The notes under the pieces: generated by a model
Told to the model about the DNA's origin: nothing
What the model saw: the letters and a program-made list of their open reading frames with translations, nothing else
The model's database searches: none
Translations under genes and position numbers: made by a program
Shown here: positions 9,601 through 17,233 of the stretch, piece after piece
Layout of the letters: each line of letters opens with the position of its first letter
Position numbering within the stretch: position 1 is the stretch's first letter
Assembly (NCBI GenBank): GCA_947503835.1
Contig: CANNFM010000019.1
Location: 1-64,000 of the forward strand
DNA from: an uncultured Aquimarina sp.
Lineage (GTDB): Bacteria > Bacteroidota > Bacteroidia > Flavobacteriales > Flavobacteriaceae
Reading direction: 5' to 3'
DNA length: 64,000 bases

Positions 9601-9877
9601 AAAGCGCTTTGATAATTTAAATACAGAGTTTCAAGGAAATCAATCCAAGCAACAAGTAGGAGAGAAGACTAAACCCACTATTGGTGATCGAATGTTTGCT
9701 ATTTATAGAGGAGTAGATCGTTCTACATATGGGCCGACAAGTACACATTTAGAAACCATGCAGATTATCAATACTCTAATTAGTACAATGACTACTAAAT
9801 ATAACGGTTTGAAAAATGAGACTGATGCACTTTCAAAAGCATTACACGAAGCTGGAGCACCTTATGTTGAAGAGTAA
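6608..9877 (+). CDS. Secreted sortilin/BNR-repeat beta-propeller protein
   Basis: A 1089-residue protein with a clear signal peptide (first about 22 residues). Residues about 45-770 hold many repeats with the Asp-box/BNR pattern (SxDxGxTW variants such as STDGGETW and SVDGGKTW), typical of sortilin/VPS10-like beta-propellers annotated in Bacteroidota as glycosyl hydrolase-like. The C-terminal part (about 780-1089) has a charged Lys/Glu linker and a beta-sandwich-like region, then predicted helices. No T9SS sorting tail is evident, so the protein is probably periplasmic or outer-membrane associated. Catalytic activity is not demonstrable from the sequence; BNR repeats alone do not prove a sialidase. 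A long hairpin terminator follows. Confidence 0.8.
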   Translation: MKTKFTHFFTVFLLLLFCSVFGQRSKGKLVSQSTLSDSIFSGLKLRNIGPAFMSGRIADIAIHPKNKNIWYVAVGSGGVWKTVNSGTTWKPIFDDQTSYSIGCVTIDPNNYNTIWVGTGENVGGRHVGYGDGIYRSNNGGTSWENMGLKNSEHISKIIVHPENSDVIWAATQGPLWKKGGERGLYKSVDGGKTWKKTLGDNQWVGVTDLVIDPRNPDLLYAATWQRHRTVAAYMGGGPGSGIHRSTDGGETWSLLKEGLPTSWKGKIGLAISPQNPDIIYAAIELDRRTGGVYRSSDKGITWEKRSDAVAGATGPHYYQELYASPHHFERLYLVDSRMQISEDGGKTFTRMNRDHKHGDNHAVAFRKNDPNYILVGTDGGLYQTFDLTKNWHFIDNLPVTQYYKVAVDDSEPFYNIYGGTQDNSTQGGPSRTDNVHGIQNSDWKIVLNWDGHQPATEPGNPNIMYAERQEGNLSRVDLSTGEVIDIQPQPGANENFERFNWDAPILVSAHDPARIYFASQRLWRSDNRGDKWTAISGDLTKNQERIALNIMGKKQSWDAPWDFLAMSNYNTITSIAESPKQEGVLYVGTDDGIIQATQDAGSNWRRIDVGTLPGVPATAFVNDIKADLFDANTLYVALDNHKYGDFNPYLLKSTDNGRTWKSIKGNLPQRTLVWRVVQDHVQPNLFFVATEFGIYFTVNGGAKWVKLKGDMPTISFRDLAIQRKENDLIGASFGRGFFVFDDYTALRTVSEAKLNEEAVLFPTRDAWWYIPRPNLSFDDKKGSQGASHYVASNPDFGAVFTYYLKDGLKTSEEKRKESEKKNKGKDIAFPGWDKVDAERTESKPQIVLAITNSNGKTIRRINGPVGSGFHRISWDLRYPATNAITLKKQDFPFGAPRGLMAVPGNYTATLSKVIDGKVTPLSDPISFTVKQMRKGVLKGATPEEASVFWRNFEEAQGKVSALGIQISTVGKRVKAMKRALKLANTAPGDLDTRLSALKKRFDNLNTEFQGNQSKQQVGEKTKPTIGDRMFAIYRGVDRSTYGPTSTHLETMQIINTLISTMTTKYNGLKNETDALSKALHEAGAPYVEE

Positions 9878-9890
9878 ATTATAATGACAA

Positions 9891-9925
9891 TAGACCTCAC
9901 GGGTTTTTAAAACCTGTGAGGTCTA
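9891..9925. terminator. Bidirectional terminator between convergent genes
   Basis: A 17-bp stem (TAGACCTCACGGGTTTT with its complement, one G-U pair) is flanked by A and T runs on both sides. It separates the propeller gene from the oppositely oriented DUF6048 gene and can work for both. Confidence 0.85.
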
Positions 9926-9939
9926 TTTTGTTTTTGTTG

Positions 9940-10653
9940 CTATTTTTTCTTCTTGACAAAAGGAATCAAATAGCTTATGGTATATGCATAACCAACACCT
10001 ATGTCACTAAAGTCATTGGTTCTACCAAATCCAGGGATATAAAGATTGTCAAATGTATCTGGTTGCTCTTCACTGACTAAACTTCTCAACGATACATTGG
10101 CTCCAAGATACAGGTTGTTAATAATTTCTACTTCAATACCAAATACCAGTTCGATCCAACTGGCAGTTAAACTATCAGATTCTAATGGGGTGGTTACTCT
10201 ATTTTCTCCAAAGTAGTTTGTGCCGGTAAATACAGAATATTCATTAAGGGTTTGTTCAAATGTAGAAAAGCCATAGCGCAACCCAACATAAACACTGTTT
10301 TGCATGCCATACCAGTTGTCATAGGCATTATAATCTACCCCGGCTCTAACATAGCTGCCAAATCCTTTTACATTTACATTTTCTTCATCTCTTTCTAACG
10401 ACTCATTCCCAACCTCTGCTGCAATATAAAGTTTCTTGTATATCCTGTAGTCACCTACAATCTCGAAGCCCGAATATTTCTTGTCTGCAGCTGTGCGTAT
10501 CAATCTGGCGATATCAACCCCTGCTCTAAACCCATATTTTTCTGCTGGAGGTAGCGTGTCTGTAGGGGTGGTTTTTTCTTCTTCTTCCTGTGCCTGAATA
10601 GCCGTGGCAAGTAGAATACTAATGAAAAATAAATACGTGTGCAGTCGTCTCAT
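9940..10653 (-). CDS. DUF6048 family outer-membrane-like protein
   Basis: A 237-residue exported protein with a signal peptide ending around AIQAQ, an acidic linker, and a C-terminal region of alternating amphipathic strands ending in a hydrophobic/basic tail, which suggests a small outer-membrane beta-barrel. I recognise it as DUF6048, which in Flavobacteriia regularly follows DUF6452 and rlmD, as here. Its start overlaps the end of DUF6452 by 35 bases, so the two are in one operon. Function unknown. Confidence 0.7.
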   Translation of the reverse strand: MRRLHTYLFFISILLATAIQAQEEEEKTTPTDTLPPAEKYGFRAGVDIARLIRTAADKKYSGFEIVGDYRIYKKLYIAAEVGNESLERDEENVNVKGFGSYVRAGVDYNAYDNWYGMQNSVYVGLRYGFSTFEQTLNEYSVFTGTNYFGENRVTTPLESDSLTASWIELVFGIEVEIINNLYLGANVSLRSLVSEEQPDTFDNLYIPGFGRTNDFSDIGVGYAYTISYLIPFVKKKK

Positions 10654-11134
10654 CTGTTACGTCTTCTCTTTGTACTGTTATACTTCTAATCCAACTACCA
10701 TCATTACCTGCTTCTGGAGGAGATGCGGTAAGGCCTATATAGTTTACTCTAAATCCACATGCACTACTTACATATTCTTCTTCTAAGGTATATTGAAAAC
10801 TTATGGTATCTGTGTTTTCTGGGATAGAATCATTATCAAAGTTCGAATTTATAGTAAATTCATAGTTGGTAATAGACTCTTTTGTTTTTAGCGGTATAAT
10901 GATTGAATCGGTTACAGCTCCTAAAGTAAAAGGGCTATCGATATCTACTGCTTTAACCTGTAACTCTACTGGTGCTTTTATCTCTGTACCTGTATCAAAA
11001 TCAATAAACTTTATAATTAGTAAAGGAGTAGTTGGAGTACCTTCTGCACATATATCATCTCTTTCGCAACTAGAGTTTGTATACAATATGGATATGGCAG
11101 TTAATAGTACTAGTAGATATTTTGATATTCTCAT
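10619..11134 (-). CDS. DUF6452 family lipoprotein
   Basis: A 171-residue lipoprotein: a hydrophobic signal ends in a lipobox-like NSSC with the modified Cys at 23, followed by acidic residues. The remainder is strand-rich, with the family motif around SACGFRVNYIGL. It is the middle gene of the rlmD-DUF6452-DUF6048 operon, 3 bases after rlmD and overlapping DUF6048. The co-location with DUF6048 suggests that the two exported proteins work together in the envelope; this is inference from conserved order. Confidence 0.7.
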   Translation of the reverse strand: MRISKYLLVLLTAISILYTNSSCERDDICAEGTPTTPLLIIKFIDFDTGTEIKAPVELQVKAVDIDSPFTLGAVTDSIIIPLKTKESITNYEFTINSNFDNDSIPENTDTISFQYTLEEEYVSSACGFRVNYIGLTASPPEAGNDGSWIRSITVQREDVTDETTAHVFIFH

Positions 11135-11137
11135 ATA

Positions 11138-12547
11138 TTATCTTTTTTCTAATAAAACCACATTTTCTACATGATACGTTTGCGGAAACATATCTACGGG
11201 CTGAACCTTGGTTACTTTGTATGTTTCATCTAATAACGCCAAGTCACGTGCTTGTGTTGCACTATTACAGCTTACATATACAATTTTTTTTGGTGAAATA
11301 TTTAATAATTGTTGTACCACATCTTTGTGCATACCATCCCTTGGCGGATCAGTAATCACTACTTCTGGTTGCCCATGCTGGGCTATAAATTCTTTGGTAA
11401 ACACCTTTTTCATGTCACCAACATAGAATTCTGTATTGTCTATATTGTTATTTCTGGCATTTTCTTTAGCATCTTCGATAGCTTCTGGTACCGCTTCTAC
11501 ACCAATAACTTTTTTTGCTTGTTTAGCAACGAATTGTGCTATAGTACCGGTTCCTGTGTATAAATCATATACAAGTTCATTACCCGTAAGGTTAGCAAAG
11601 TCTCGAGTGATTTTGTACAATTCGTATGCTTGTTTTGAATTGGTTTGATAAAAGGATTTTGCATTGATTTTAAATCGTAACCCTTCCATTTCTTCTTCGA
11701 TAAAATCCTTTCCTTTATAGCAAATTACCTCTTGATCATAAATGGTATCATTTCCTTTAGAATTAATTACGTATTGCAGAGAAGTGACTTTGGGAAATTC
11801 TGAAGCAATATAATCCAACAGTAATTTTCTTTTTTCTTCATCTTCATTAAAAAACTGTATGAGTATCATGATTTCACCAGTAGATGAAATACGTAACATT
11901 AAGGTACGCAGAAAACCTTCCTGCTTTCTTGCGTTATAAAAAGAAAGGTTATTTTTTGTTGCAAAGGTCTTTACTTTATTCCTGATATCATTACTAGGAT
12001 CTTCTTGTAAATAACATTTGTCAATATCAAGAATTTTATCCCACATTCCGGGCATATGAAAACCTAATGCATTTCTGCTTTCAATTTCGGTTCCACTTTG
12101 GATCTCTTCTAAAGTAAGCCATCTACTATCGCTAAAAGAGAACTCCATTTTGTTTCTATAAAAGAACTGATCTTCTGATCCTAATATAGGAGTTACTTTG
12201 GGTAGTTCGATTTTGCCTAATCGAGTAAGGTTATTTACAATTTCTTGTTGTTTATATGCCAGTTGATGTTCATACCCCATAAACTGCCATTTGCAACCCC
12301 CACAGGTTCCAAAATGCGCACAAGTGGGATCTACTCGTTTAGCAGACTTTTTATGAAATACTGTTGCAGAACCTTCATAATACGCTTTACGCTTTTTAGT
12401 GGTTTGTATATCTACAATATCACCCGGTACTGCGTTGTTTACAAAAATTATCTTTCCGTCAGGGGCTTTGGCAATACTTTTTCCCTTTGCTCCTGCGTCA
12501 ATTACTTCTATATGTTCAAAGATTTGTTTTCGTTTTTTTCTTGCCAT
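11138..12547 (-). CDS. rlmD: 23S rRNA (uracil-5-)-methyltransferase RlmD
   Basis: A 469-residue TrmA/RlmD-type enzyme that makes m5U in 23S rRNA. Order of domains: a TRAM RNA-binding domain (about 5-65); a 4Fe-4S cluster site with C76, C82, C85 and C178; a central domain; and a SAM-binding catalytic domain with DLYTGTGT (328-335), DPPRDG (400-405) and the nucleophile Cys427 in VSCN. All key residues are present. It is the first gene of the operon with the two exported DUF proteins. The -7 promoter element is only 4 bases from the ATG, so the mRNA may be leaderless. Confidence 0.92.
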   Translation of the reverse strand: MARKKRKQIFEHIEVIDAGAKGKSIAKAPDGKIIFVNNAVPGDIVDIQTTKKRKAYYEGSATVFHKKSAKRVDPTCAHFGTCGGCKWQFMGYEHQLAYKQQEIVNNLTRLGKIELPKVTPILGSEDQFFYRNKMEFSFSDSRWLTLEEIQSGTEIESRNALGFHMPGMWDKILDIDKCYLQEDPSNDIRNKVKTFATKNNLSFYNARKQEGFLRTLMLRISSTGEIMILIQFFNEDEEKRKLLLDYIASEFPKVTSLQYVINSKGNDTIYDQEVICYKGKDFIEEEMEGLRFKINAKSFYQTNSKQAYELYKITRDFANLTGNELVYDLYTGTGTIAQFVAKQAKKVIGVEAVPEAIEDAKENARNNNIDNTEFYVGDMKKVFTKEFIAQHGQPEVVITDPPRDGMHKDVVQQLLNISPKKIVYVSCNSATQARDLALLDETYKVTKVQPVDMFPQTYHVENVVLLEKR

Positions 12548-12551
12548 AGCG

Positions 12552-12559
12552 CAAAAATA
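12552..12559 (-). promoter_or_regulatory. Candidate -7 element of rlmD
   Basis: TATTTTTG on the minus strand matches TAnnTTTG exactly and ends 4 bases before the rlmD ATG at 12547. The expected transcription start falls on or next to the start codon. Confidence 0.45.
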
Positions 12560-12663
12560 AGAATAGAAAGCATATACTTATTAATTATTCAATATATCTT
12601 ATAAAAAGAAATAAAAAAAATGAACCTGTTTAATAGTTTGACGTCTATATTATAAAAGGGACT

Positions 12664-13212
12664 ATGACAACCACCGATAAGATATTTGATTCTTTGTTGG
12701 TAATGCAATGCCAATCTGGAAATAAGAAAGCGATGACGCTTCTTGTTAAAAGATGGCATGTTAGATTGTGTAAACAGGCCTATTGGTATACAAATGATAT
12801 AGAAGCTTCAAAAGATGTTGCACAGGATAGTTGGAGTAAAATTCTTTTAAAAATTGGTAATCTTAAAGATCCTAACAGTTTTGGGAGTTGGGCACTAACT
12901 ATTGTTACCCGTAATGCACTTGATTGGCAACGAAAACATAAAAAAGAACAAGGGAATTTAAATTCTTATCACAAAGAGAATAGTGGGACCTCTTTAGATC
13001 ATGATCATAATGAAATGGTTTTTCTTCAGCTAAAGAAATCGATAAAGGAGCTACCAAAAAATCAACAAATTGTGCTTAACCTTTTTTATATAGAAGAGTA
13101 TAGTATTAAACAGATAAGTAAAATAATGAATGTATCGACGGGTACCATTAAATCTCGTCTGTTTAATGCTAGAGAGAAATTAAAACTAATTCTTAAAAAA
13201 CAGAAATTATGA
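12664..13212 (+). CDS. ECF-type RNA polymerase sigma factor
   Basis: A 182-residue sigma-70 family protein with only regions 2 and 4. Region 2 (about 20-95) has the -10 binding segment around DIEASKDVAQDSWSKIL; region 4 (about 118-180) is a helix-turn-helix with the pattern EEYSIKQISKIMNVSTGTIKSRLFNAREKL. The extended region 3 is missing, as in extracytoplasmic function sigma factors. It overlaps the next gene by four bases (ATGA), so the small membrane protein downstream is its likely partner. Its target promoters are unknown. Confidence 0.88.
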   Translation: MTTTDKIFDSLLVMQCQSGNKKAMTLLVKRWHVRLCKQAYWYTNDIEASKDVAQDSWSKILLKIGNLKDPNSFGSWALTIVTRNALDWQRKHKKEQGNLNSYHKENSGTSLDHDHNEMVFLQLKKSIKELPKNQQIVLNLFYIEEYSIKQISKIMNVSTGTIKSRLFNAREKLKLILKKQKL

Positions 13213-13592
13213 AAAATGACATAAAAGACATTGATCGATTAATTAAAGAGACGCTAACTCAGGAAGAGGCTAAATTTTATGATGAATTAGATGAACAAAG
13301 TCTTCTAGAAATGATAGGAGGGCTTTTTAAAACAAGAAACAGCTGGATAATTATAATAATGAATATTGTAAATGTTATAGCGTTTGGGCTTTTAGTGTAT
13401 TGCATTATTCAATTTTTAAGTACAGATACTACAAATGAACTTATCAAATGGTCTGTAGCTGGATTTACATGTATGAGTTTTGTAATCATGCTTAAACTCT
13501 TTTCTTGGATGCAGATGGATAAAAATGCATTGCTAAGAGAGATTAAGCGGTTAGAATTACAGATTTCATCTTTGGCAGGAAAAGTAACTTAA
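13209..13592 (+). CDS. Small membrane protein coupled to the ECF sigma factor (DUF6768-like)
   Basis: A 127-residue protein with a charged N-terminus (about 1-45), two transmembrane helices (about 47-72 and 84-103) and a basic/coiled-coil C-terminus (LLREIKRLELQISSLAG). It resembles DUF6768 proteins that follow ECF sigma genes in Flavobacteriia; the family name is from memory. The four-base overlap with the sigma gene suggests translational coupling and an anti-sigma-like or membrane-sensing role, but no zinc-binding anti-sigma motif (HxxxCxxC) is present. Confidence 0.6.
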   Translation: MKNDIKDIDRLIKETLTQEEAKFYDELDEQSLLEMIGGLFKTRNSWIIIIMNIVNVIAFGLLVYCIIQFLSTDTTNELIKWSVAGFTCMSFVIMLKLFSWMQMDKNALLREIKRLELQISSLAGKVT

Positions 13593-13797
13593 TGTTACTT
13601 TCTTATTAGGGATATGATTACATAGTAAAGTTGAAAATTTTAAGGTTTATCAGGATGTAAAATCAAAAATTAAATAAAGATTTAGTAATTTGCGACTTTC
13701 TTAGGGATGATTTCTCTCCCACGCTGAATTTTCGAGTCTTTTCGAAAGGATAAAGGTACAGAAGGAATGGTTATTTTATCAATTTAAATTATTAAAA

Positions 13798-15039
13798 ATG
13801 GCTGTTTTAGAAAAATTAACTTCGCAACAAGCAATTGATTTAGAAAATAAGTATGGAGCTCATAATTACCACCCTTTACCGGTTGTCTTGAACAGAGGAG
13901 AAGGTGTATATGTATGGGATGTAGAAGGTAAAAAGTATTATGATTTTTTAAGCGCGTATTCTGCGGTTAATCAAGGACATTGTCATCCTAAAATTGTGGG
14001 TGCAATGATGAACCAGGCGCAAACTTTAACGCTTACCTCAAGAGCGTTTTATAATGACAAATTGGGAGAATATGAGAAGTTTGCAACCGAATATTTTGGT
14101 TTCGATAAGCTTTTACCAATGAATACAGGAGCAGAAGCTGTTGAAACCGCTCTGAAAATATGTAGAAAATGGGCCTATGAGAAAAAAGGTATTTCTGAAA
14201 ATGATGCTCAGATTATAGTATGCGAGAATAATTTTCACGGAAGAACCACCACCATTATCTCATTTTCAAACGACCCAGTAGCAAGAAAGAATTTTGGACC
14301 TTATACTGCCGGATTTATCAAAATAGAATATGATAATCTTGCGGCATTAGAAAATGCACTAGAAAATAACAAGAATGTAGCAGGGTTTTTGGTAGAACCT
14401 ATTCAGGGAGAAGCTGGAGTTTACGTGCCTTCTGAAGATTATTTAGCAAAAGCTAAAGCACTTTGTGAAAAACATAATGTGCTATTTATAGCAGACGAAG
14501 TACAAACGGGGGTTGCACGTACAGGGCAATTATTGGCTGTAAACTATGAAAATGTAAAACCAGATGTTTTAATACTAGGTAAAGCGTTAAGTGGAGGAGC
14601 CTATCCTGTTTCTGCAGTATTTGCAGATGATCATATTATGGAAGTTATTAAACCAGGGAATCATGGAAGTACCTTTGGAGGTAATCCTGTTGCCGCCGCT
14701 GTAGCAATTGCCGCGTTGGAAGTTGTAAGAGATGAAAAACTAGCAGAAAATGCTTTTGAACTAGGGGAATTATTCAGATCCGAGTTAAACAAGTATATAG
14801 AGACTTCTGAGATAGTGAATTTAGTGAGAGGTAAGGGATTGTTAAATGCAATAGTAATCAATGATTCTGAAGAAAGTGAAACAGCATGGAACATCTGTGT
14901 GGCGCTTAAAGAAAATGGTCTTTTAGCAAAGCCTACACATGGTAATATCATTCGTTTTGCACCGCCATTAGTTATGAATAAAGAACAACTACTAGAATGT
15001 GTTGGTATTATTACCAAAACACTAAAAGAGTTTGAATAG
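13798..15039 (+). CDS. rocD: Ornithine--oxo-acid transaminase
   Basis: A 413-residue class III, PLP-dependent aminotransferase that interconverts ornithine and glutamate semialdehyde, linking arginine and proline metabolism. The Schiff-base lysine is K262 in LGKALSGGAYPVS; D233 in ADEVQTG contacts the pyridine nitrogen; the phosphate-binding NTGAEA is at 109-114. The YGAHNYHPLPVV start (19-30) is characteristic of ornithine rather than acetylornithine aminotransferases. Single gene with its own terminator at 15066-15099; the 205-bp upstream region has small hairpins but no recognised riboswitch. Confidence 0.92.
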   Translation: MAVLEKLTSQQAIDLENKYGAHNYHPLPVVLNRGEGVYVWDVEGKKYYDFLSAYSAVNQGHCHPKIVGAMMNQAQTLTLTSRAFYNDKLGEYEKFATEYFGFDKLLPMNTGAEAVETALKICRKWAYEKKGISENDAQIIVCENNFHGRTTTIISFSNDPVARKNFGPYTAGFIKIEYDNLAALENALENNKNVAGFLVEPIQGEAGVYVPSEDYLAKAKALCEKHNVLFIADEVQTGVARTGQLLAVNYENVKPDVLILGKALSGGAYPVSAVFADDHIMEVIKPGNHGSTFGGNPVAAAVAIAALEVVRDEKLAENAFELGELFRSELNKYIETSEIVNLVRGKGLLNAIVINDSEESETAWNICVALKENGLLAKPTHGNIIRFAPPLVMNKEQLLECVGIITKTLKEFE

Positions 15040-15065
15040 GAGTAAATACCTAATATAAATGTAAC

Positions 15066-15099
15066 AAAAAAATCCTGCTTGAATAAGCAGGATTTTTTT
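15066..15099. terminator. Terminator between rocD and the convergent CCC-motif gene
   Basis: A perfect 15-bp stem, AAAAAAATCCTGCTT and its complement, with loop GAAT and a T run on either strand. It can end rocD and the oppositely oriented gene at 15118. Confidence 0.88.
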
Positions 15100-15117
15100 A
15101 GTATTTAAAAGGTGTTA

Positions 15118-15441
15118 TTATGCTCCAGCCGATCTTTGCAACTCTTCTAACATTTCCTGATATCCATCCATTCCAACTGTTGCGAATGTGATAATCACAA
15201 AAATTAAATAGATTGCACTTAGTACCAAACCAATAATTGCTAAAATTTTACCAGTCTTTACATTATTGTACCCTTCATATAATTCTGGGTTTTCTGCATA
15301 CAAAGCCGTTGCCTTTTTAGCAAGAACTAATGCTACAATGGCAAAAATAAGCCCTAGTAAACCATAGCAACAACATCCTACAATAGAAAGGATACCAAAA
15401 ACTAAGATAAGGGTGGAGTTGGGTAATGTTTGTTTTTCCAT
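15118..15441 (-). CDS. CCC motif membrane protein
   Basis: A 107-residue membrane protein with two hydrophobic hairpins, recognised by three consecutive cysteines in IVGCCCYG (20-27), the motif that names this Bacteroidota family (DUF4190-like). After the first helix pair comes a soluble loop (ALYAENPELYEGYNN), then another helix. The function of the family is not known. It lies 12 bases after the DUF2752 gene in the same orientation, a pairing common in Flavobacteriia. Confidence 0.75.
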   Translation of the reverse strand: MEKQTLPNSTLILVFGILSIVGCCCYGLLGLIFAIVALVLAKKATALYAENPELYEGYNNVKTGKILAIIGLVLSAIYLIFVIITFATVGMDGYQEMLEELQRSAGA

Positions 15442-15453
15442 AATTTTAATTGA

Positions 15454-15738
15454 TTAGTTAAAAATAATTTTCATTTTGATTATATAGCCAACAACAATAG
15501 TAAGTACAGCAGTAATCATTAAGCCAGTCTTAATTAGATGACCATATTTTAGTTTGAAAAAAAAGTTGAATCCTAAAAACATCAGTAATAGTAGAAGAGG
15601 ATAAATAGCAGGATACATATAAAATGCAGCTGTAAATTCTCCTTGTAATAAAAGAGATATTGATCTTTGCATACCGCAACCTAAACAATCAACGCCTAAA
15701 ATCTTTTTGTTTATACAAGGCAGCATGTATTTTTCCAA
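15454..15738 (-). CDS. DUF2752 family membrane protein
   Basis: A 94-residue protein with the DUF2752 signature PCINKKILGVDCLGCGMQR (7-25), containing the conserved CxGCGxxR motif, followed by two or three hydrophobic helices. The function is unknown. It is the first gene of a two-gene unit with the CCC-motif protein. Confidence 0.8.
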   Translation of the reverse strand: MEKYMLPCINKKILGVDCLGCGMQRSISLLLQGEFTAAFYMYPAIYPLLLLLMFLGFNFFFKLKYGHLIKTGLMITAVLTIVVGYIIKMKIIFN

Positions 15739-15823
15739 AAGGCAATGTATTACTGATTAATAAATGCAATATACATAATTAAGTTATTTAAAACATTTGA
15801 GAGGTTAAAAAACTAATATTTGA

Positions 15824-15831
15824 TACTTTTG
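15824..15831 (+). promoter_or_regulatory. Candidate -7 element before the two-gene Smr unit
   Basis: TACTTTTG matches TAnnTTTG exactly, 93 bases before the ATG at 15925. The long leader holds no recognised structure. Confidence 0.4.
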
Positions 15832-15924
15832 TGCAATGAAGAGCTGTAACAACTAAGTTGATGTCAATCTAAATACTCAATGGAGAATTTTATTTAACAA
15901 ATGCTTTAAAATTTAAAAAAGTAA

Positions 15925-16134
15925 ATGAAACAAATACGTGTGAAAAAAATAATAAGTATACTAAGTATTAGTATAGGTGCGGTAGCACTTATTAGTGAAA
16001 TCTCTTCAGAAAATAAAAATTATTATATTCAAAGTATAGGAGTTGTGTTATTAATGATAGGACTGTTCTTGGTTAATTCTAAAATTGAATCTAAGACAGA
16101 AAGTAATCCTGATAGAAATTTTGAAGAAGAATAA
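15925..16134 (+). CDS. Small two-helix membrane protein, unknown
   Basis: A 69-residue protein with two predicted transmembrane helices (about 9-27 and 35-52) and a charged C-terminal tail (SKTESNPDRNFEEE). I do not recognise a family. Its stop is two bases before the start of the Smr protein gene, so the two are probably co-transcribed. Confidence 0.55.
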   Translation: MKQIRVKKIISILSISIGAVALISEISSENKNYYIQSIGVVLLMIGLFLVNSKIESKTESNPDRNFEEE

Positions 16135-16136
16135 CT

Positions 16137-16685
16137 ATGATTAAAACAGGTGATATTGTATCAGTATTAGATGAACCGATTACTGGAAAGGTTGTTTCTT
16201 TAACCTCTGAAGAAGTTACTATAGAAACTGAAGATGGTTTTGACATGACTTTTTTTATCAAAGAAGTGGTTAAGATTCAATCAGGAGAGATGATTGTTCC
16301 TTCCTACGAAGAAGTGCACAGAAACCTACAAGAAAAAGAAATCTTCAAGAAGAAACCTAAACGACCAGCTCCAAAACCTAAGGAGCGGCATTTACCTCCA
16401 ATGGAAGTAGATTTACACATTCATAAGTTAGTAAAATCGACTAAAGGCATGGCTAATCATGATATGGTTAATTTGCAATTAGATACGGCAAAAAGACAAT
16501 TGGATTTTGCCATTAGCAAGCGTATTCCTAAGGTAATTTTTATTCACGGTGTAGGTCAAGGAGTTCTTAAAGAAGAACTGAAATACCTCTTTGGAAGATA
16601 TGATAATGTGAGAATATCCGATGCTGATTATAAGAAATATGGATTAGGCGCTATGGAAATCTATATTGTTCAGAATCCAAATTAA
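16137..16685 (+). CDS. Smr domain protein (MutS2 C-terminal-like)
   Basis: A 182-residue protein. An N-terminal SH3-like domain (about 1-50, GDIVSVLDEPITGKVVSL) is followed by a basic, proline-rich linker and a C-terminal Smr domain with both family motifs, DLHIH (92-96) and HGVGQGVL (137-144). Smr domains bind or nick nucleic acids in MutS2-type proteins; this short form, called Smr/MutS family in Bacteroidota, has no MutS ATPase. Its real substrate is not known. It ends directly against the stop codon of the convergent lipoprotein gene. Confidence 0.85.
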   Translation: MIKTGDIVSVLDEPITGKVVSLTSEEVTIETEDGFDMTFFIKEVVKIQSGEMIVPSYEEVHRNLQEKEIFKKKPKRPAPKPKERHLPPMEVDLHIHKLVKSTKGMANHDMVNLQLDTAKRQLDFAISKRIPKVIFIHGVGQGVLKEELKYLFGRYDNVRISDADYKKYGLGAMEIYIVQNPN

Positions 16686-17213
16686 CTAGTTAGCTATAGT
16701 GATTTTATCTGTTCCAAACTCTAAAACTTCTTGTCGTATTACTATATCCTCGCCGATTATAGTTACGTTTTTAAGTACAATGGCTCTATTATAAATAGTT
16801 TCCGTATCGGTTGTGCTGTCTATACTATATGTTATCTCAATACTACCATCGGAGCCTATTAATTCTTGGGTAACTGTTATACCACTTGGAGGAACACTGG
16901 CACAAAAATAATCAGCTCCACTAATTGCTGAACCAAACTGTCGATAAAAAAGAGTATTTGTAGTTTCGTTAAGTGGTATTGTAATTGAAAGATCCTCTGG
17001 AACGGTATCTAATTCAAAAGTTGTACTCGTAAAACCAAGTGATAATGATTGATTACTAGTATTATCTATTTTGTAAAAAACAAAAGTATTTTCATTAAGA
17101 TTTGAGCAATTTTCTAATGAAGCACTAAAATCTATATCATTTTCAATAACATCTCCCTCACTACAGCCTGTAATCAGTAAAGCAAAAATTATAAGACTAA
17201 AAATTCTATTCAT
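16686..17213 (-). CDS. Lipoprotein, short paralogue
   Basis: A 175-residue protein with a lipoprotein signal (LLITGC, Cys at 17). No known family recognised. It shares a distinct layout with the upstream gene: NEN(T/E)(F/Y)VF(Y/F)KI near the N-terminus, then NLxYRQF, (D/Y)YxCAxxPPSxIxxTxELIG, and a C-terminal strand-rich segment. The pair is therefore a tandem duplication. This copy lacks the calcium-binding insert of its neighbour. A 20-bp gap separates the two, so they are probably one operon. Its stop abuts the stop of the Smr gene on the other strand with no terminator between. Confidence 0.6.
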   Translation of the reverse strand: MNRIFSLIIFALLITGCSEGDVIENDIDFSASLENCSNLNENTFVFYKIDNTSNQSLSLGFTSTTFELDTVPEDLSITIPLNETTNTLFYRQFGSAISGADYFCASVPPSGITVTQELIGSDGSIEITYSIDSTTDTETIYNRAIVLKNVTIIGEDIVIRQEVLEFGTDKITIAN

Positions 17214-17233
17214 ATTATAAAACTATTTCTAGA

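Noticed and set aside
13600..13797. Riboswitch before rocD
   Set aside because: Small hairpins (GGGA/TCCC, TTTCGA/TCGAAA) occur, but no known riboswitch core could be recognised.
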